64,000 bases of DNA, from contig JAKACW010000022.1 of the NCBI GenBank assembly GCA_021821045.1, forward strand, positions 1 to 64,000, given 5' to 3'. Every line of letters begins with the position of its first letter. The first letter of the stretch is position 1. This document shows, piece after piece, positions 61,835 to 64,000 of this stretch. Source of the DNA: Pseudomonadota bacterium (GTDB taxonomy: Bacteria > Pseudomonadota > Gammaproteobacteria > JAADHS01). Below the pieces are notes generated by a model. It was not told the DNA's origin and did no database searches. It saw only the letters and a program-made list of their open reading frames with translations. The position numbers and the translations under genes were made by a program.

Positions 61835-61947
61835 GTGGGAGCGGATCATTCCGCGATGAATCGAGCGAACCATCGCGGTAGTCGCTACGGGCATCCTGCC
61901 CTCTCGCGACATTCGCACATCCCTGTGCATCAGAAACCGCTCCCACA
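61835..61947. repeat. REP element with inserted block; left half of a 76-bp inverted repeat
   Basis: GTGGGAGCGG at 61835 and CCGCTCCCAC at 61937-61946. The segment 61872-61947 is the inverse of 62961-63036 with only two mismatches by eye. The shared block includes GATGCACAGGGATGTGCGAA when read on the minus strand. It is not found in the other REP copies of the window. Confidence 0.7.
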
Positions 61948-61963
61948 ATGCAGGCGCCAACAA

Positions 61964-62764
61964 TCACTCGCCCGGCTTCACCGCCTCGATGGTCGCTGAC
62001 AGCACATACTCACCAATATCCGCGCCGGGCACCCAGTCGCCGAGGAATGTCCGGCTGCTGTCTTTCGGGGCCACGCGAATTTGTTTGAACCCGCTGTCTC
62101 GGAGCATGGCTTCGATTTCGGCCACGGTCGAGGCGCCGGACACGCACCCGGTGTAATGGGCCATGTCGTTGCGAATCTCATCGGGCATGTCTGCAAATGC
62201 GACGATATCGGCAATCGCCAATCGGCCGCCCGGTTTCAACACACGATGGGCTTCGGCGAACACGCGCGGCTTATCCGGCGATAGGTTGATCACGCAGTTC
62301 GAGATGATCGCATCCACCGACGCGTCCGCCACCGGCAAGTTCTCGATTTCGCCGAGGCGAAACTCCACGTTGTTATAGGCGACTTTCTCCGCGTTGGCGC
62401 GGGCCCTCGAAACCATGTCCGGCGTCATATCCACCCCGATGACCCGCCCGGTATCGCCCACTTGGCGCGCGGCGAGAAAGCAATCGAATCCCGCACCGCT
62501 TCCCAGATCGAGCACGACTTCACCGGGCCTCAGCGCCGCAATGGCCTGCGGGTTGCCGCAGCCCAATCCGAGATTTGCGCCCTCCGGCACGGCGCTGGTA
62601 TCGTTGGCGCTGTAGCCCAAGCCTTGAGACACGACTTCGGCATTGGTGGACGGGCCTGCGCAACACCCGGATGCACCGCCGCAGCCGACGCCGTTGCTGC
62701 GAGCCACCTGACCATAGCGTTCCCGGACCGCCTGACGGATCGCCTCGTTTTTCATCGTTTTCAT
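61964..62764 (-). CDS. arsM: arsenite methyltransferase ArsM
   Basis: A 266-residue SAM-dependent methyltransferase that methylates arsenite. The SAM site is VLDLGSGAGFDCFLAARQVG; the conserved arsenic-binding Cys residues are in FDCF, SNCVINL and YTGCVSG, and a Cys-rich N-terminus reads GVGCGGASGCCAGPS. AAGGAG precedes the ATG at 62764. It is alone, with no arsR, arsB or arsC near, and sits between inverted REP copies, so it may be a moved cassette. Confidence 0.9.
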   Translation of the reverse strand: MKTMKNEAIRQAVRERYGQVARSNGVGCGGASGCCAGPSTNAEVVSQGLGYSANDTSAVPEGANLGLGCGNPQAIAALRPGEVVLDLGSGAGFDCFLAARQVGDTGRVIGVDMTPDMVSRARANAEKVAYNNVEFRLGEIENLPVADASVDAIISNCVINLSPDKPRVFAEAHRVLKPGGRLAIADIVAFADMPDEIRNDMAHYTGCVSGASTVAEIEAMLRDSGFKQIRVAPKDSSRTFLGDWVPGADIGEYVLSATIEAVKPGE

Positions 62765-62878
62765 AGGGTTCTCCTTGCTTAGATTGTGCGGCGCAACATG
62801 CGCCGTACTCTAAAGACGGAGAACCTTCGAAAAAGACGCAACGGGAACGCAAATTGATCCGCTGAAACCACAGTCACC

Positions 62879-62939
62879 GTGGGAGCGGTTTCTTACCGCG
62901 ATTCTTCGCCGCGCCAATCGCGGAATGATCCGCTCCCAC
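62879..62939. repeat. REP-like palindrome
   Basis: GTGGGAGCGG (62879-62888) and its inverse CCGCTCCCAC (62930-62939) bracket CCGCGATT and AATCGCGG arms. It matches the copies at 38 and 61835. Confidence 0.7.
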
Positions 62940-62960
62940 GACGGGCCGGTTTCATCTCAC

Positions 62961-63037
62961 TGTGGGAGCGGTTTCCGATGCACAGGGATGTGCGAATGTC
63001 GCGAGAGGGCAGGATGCCCGTAGCGACAACCGCGATT
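62961..63037. repeat. REP element with inserted block; right half of a 76-bp inverted repeat
   Basis: TGTGGGAGCGGTTTCCGATG at 62961 continues through the block GTCGCGAGAGGGCAGGATGC to ACCGCGAT at 63036. By eye it is the inverse of 61872-61947 with two mismatches. It lies immediately beside the 3' end of sigZ (63042). Confidence 0.7.
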
Positions 63038-63041
63038 TCAA

Positions 63042-63590
63042 TCAGCCGCAATCACCACCACAGGATCCGCCGCCCCCGCCGCGCCGCTTGAAATCGGCGA
63101 TGCGCCCCCCTTCGCACTCGATGTCGCAGCATTCCGACAGCCGCTCCCGCAGCTTCTCCCGGCCGCGCAGTATTCTCGACTTCACGCCGGACACCGAAAC
63201 GCCCAAGCGTCGTGCCACCTCCTTTTGCGGCAGGCCTTCCAACTCGGAAAGGACAAGGGCCGACTGATAGGTATCGGGCAGCGTACCGATGAGCGGCCGC
63301 AGACACTCGGCCAACTCCGCCGCGACGTTGCGTTCCGCTTCCGGCGCGACCAAATCCGCCGGCAGTTCTTCCGTTGGACGTTGCGCGCGGTAATAGTCGG
63401 TGATGGCGTTTGCCGTGATGCGATACAGCCACGCCGACACGCTGCCTTCCGACTTGAGGTTACGGAGACTGGTGTGCGCCTTGAGATAAACATTCTGCAG
63501 AATGTCGTCGATCGCGTCTCTTTCACGCACCCGTTTGCCGACGTAAGCCCGCAGCCGTTCTTTGTGTTCCTGCCAAAAGTCTTGCACCAT
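63042..63590 (-). CDS. sigZ: ECF-type RNA polymerase sigma factor, SigZ-like
   Basis: A 182-residue sigma factor: region 2 (about 5-75, RERDAIDDILQNVYLKAHTS, SVSAWLYRITANAITDYYRA) and region 4 (about 100-155, LPDTYQSALVLSELEGLPQK, VARRLGVSVSGVKSRILRGR), then a Cys-rich tail (CCDIECEGG, and GGGGGSCGGDCG at the end) typical of SigZ. Tail cysteines could bind a metal or arsenite. The ATG at 63590 starts the domain; the frame is open further upstream to 63653. No anti-sigma gene follows. It lies next to arsM and after the TPR protein gene. Confidence 0.86.
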   Translation of the reverse strand: MVQDFWQEHKERLRAYVGKRVRERDAIDDILQNVYLKAHTSLRNLKSEGSVSAWLYRITANAITDYYRAQRPTEELPADLVAPEAERNVAAELAECLRPLIGTLPDTYQSALVLSELEGLPQKEVARRLGVSVSGVKSRILRGREKLRERLSECCDIECEGGRIADFKRRGGGGGSCGGDCG

Positions 63591-63619
63591 GCAACGCTTC
63601 CTGTGCCGGGGGACGGGGG

Positions 63620-64000
63620 TCACTGAGTCACTTGCCGCTTGAGCGCCTCGCAACGGCCGAGCAAACCGCCGGCGCCCATATTCCTAAACGCGCTCTCCGC
63701 CGACAGCCGTTCCAGTTCCGCGCTGTGATGCTTGCCCTGCGCGACAAGCAATTGGGCCAACCGCAGTCGAAGCAACGCCACGTTCAATGGCGACCCCACC
63801 GCCTGCCAGGCTTGGATCGCTTCACGCAAGTGGGCCGCGGCCGCGTCGATCCGACCTTCATGAACAGCGAGCTCGGCCCGCGCCCGCAACACAGTCCCAT
63901 GATGAGCCTCGGTGCCGTAAAGTTCCGGCCGCGCATCCAATTCCGCCATGGCCACCTTCGCGCCGCCCAAATCATTCGCGGCCAGATCCACAATCACCAA
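63620..64000 (-). CDS. C-terminal part of a TPR-repeat protein (cut by the window end)
   Basis: The visible 126 residues are helical TPR-like repeats: VIVDLAANDLGGAKVAMAEL, AELAVHEGRIDAAAAHLREA and LAQLLVAQGKHHSAELERLS. Such C-termini occur in LuxR/MalT-like regulators and in adenylate-cyclase-type signalling proteins. The start lies beyond 64000. Its stop is 30 bases upstream of the sigZ start, so the two may be one transcript. Confidence 0.65.
   Translation of the reverse strand: MVIVDLAANDLGGAKVAMAELDARPELYGTEAHHGTVLRARAELAVHEGRIDAAAAHLREAIQAWQAVGSPLNVALLRLRLAQLLVAQGKHHSAELERLSAESAFRNMGAGGLLGRCEALKRQVTQ

Noticed and set aside
61741-63037. A CRISPR array
   Set aside because: The repeats are palindromic, few, unevenly spaced and in both directions. 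No cas gene is seen.
62879-63091. Short frames reading MHRDVRMSREGRMPV through the REP repeats
   Set aside because: They are translations of a repeated palindrome block found twice in inverse orientation, not genes.

Overview
The window looks like chromosome of a free-living gammaproteobacterium. The evidence is a fairly high-GC coding style, a mix of typical gammaproteobacterial genes (tsaB, cpdA, sohB, hrpA, a CNNM/CorC protein, GspA/GspB, a FimT-PilV-PilW-PilX minor-pilin operon, an ANEDNYALAA tmRNA tag) and Pseudomonas-like REP palindromes that start GTGGGAGCGG. No order or genus can be fixed from sequence reading alone. I found no tRNA, rRNA, CRISPR array, prophage or integrase.

Layout. 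1-2.8 kb: REP element and a GH17-GT2 beta-glucan synthase. 3.1-4.4 kb: a tmRNA gene interrupted in its T loop by a 272-nt group I intron, followed after the tmRNA terminator by a free-standing LAGLIDADG homing endonuclease gene. 4.4-9.2 kb: housekeeping genes (CNNM transporter, cpdA, tsaB, sohB, hydrolase). 9.2-18.3 kb: exported and envelope proteins, including a pentapeptide-repeat protein, a secreted protein with ten GxDGxWxTxDD repeats, several lipoproteins, two PilZ proteins and a ChaN-PDZ lipoprotein. 18.6-20.8 kb: an Lpp-like lipoprotein ending in Lys between two L,D-transpeptidases. 20.9-25.4 kb: hrpA and an HU protein with a histone-H1-like tail.

25.5-36.8 kb is a dense signalling block, all on the minus strand: a hybrid kinase, two HAMP kinases, a PhnD-like binding protein without transporter partners, a REC-REC-HDOD protein, a single-domain receiver, a REC-HD-GYP protein and two paralogous exported rhodaneses. 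The close spacing suggests that most of it is one operon linking a periplasmic ligand, and perhaps a sulfur or thiol signal, to phosphorelay and c-di-GMP turnover. 37-46.8 kb: PPP phosphatase, triheme cytochrome, GspA/GspB, a lipoprotein, an HDOD protein, an S8 protease lipoprotein and a DUF4268 protein. 47.2-55.9 kb: a 39-residue membrane protein with its own terminator, a phosphotransferase-kinase fusion, another hybrid kinase, a carbamoyltransferase/SxtJ/DUF5989 cluster and an HNH nuclease. 55.9-58.6 kb: the minor-pilin operon. 58.8-64 kb: a GlxA-type regulator divergent from a sterol-desaturase-like gene and a homocysteine methyltransferase gene, then arsM bracketed by a 76-bp near-perfect inverted repeat inside REP elements, then sigZ and the end of a TPR protein gene.

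The strongest candidates for something little described are the split ssrA gene with its neighbouring endonuclease, the rhodanese/PhnD/two-component block, the Lpp/L,D-transpeptidase trio and the repeat-bracketed arsM.
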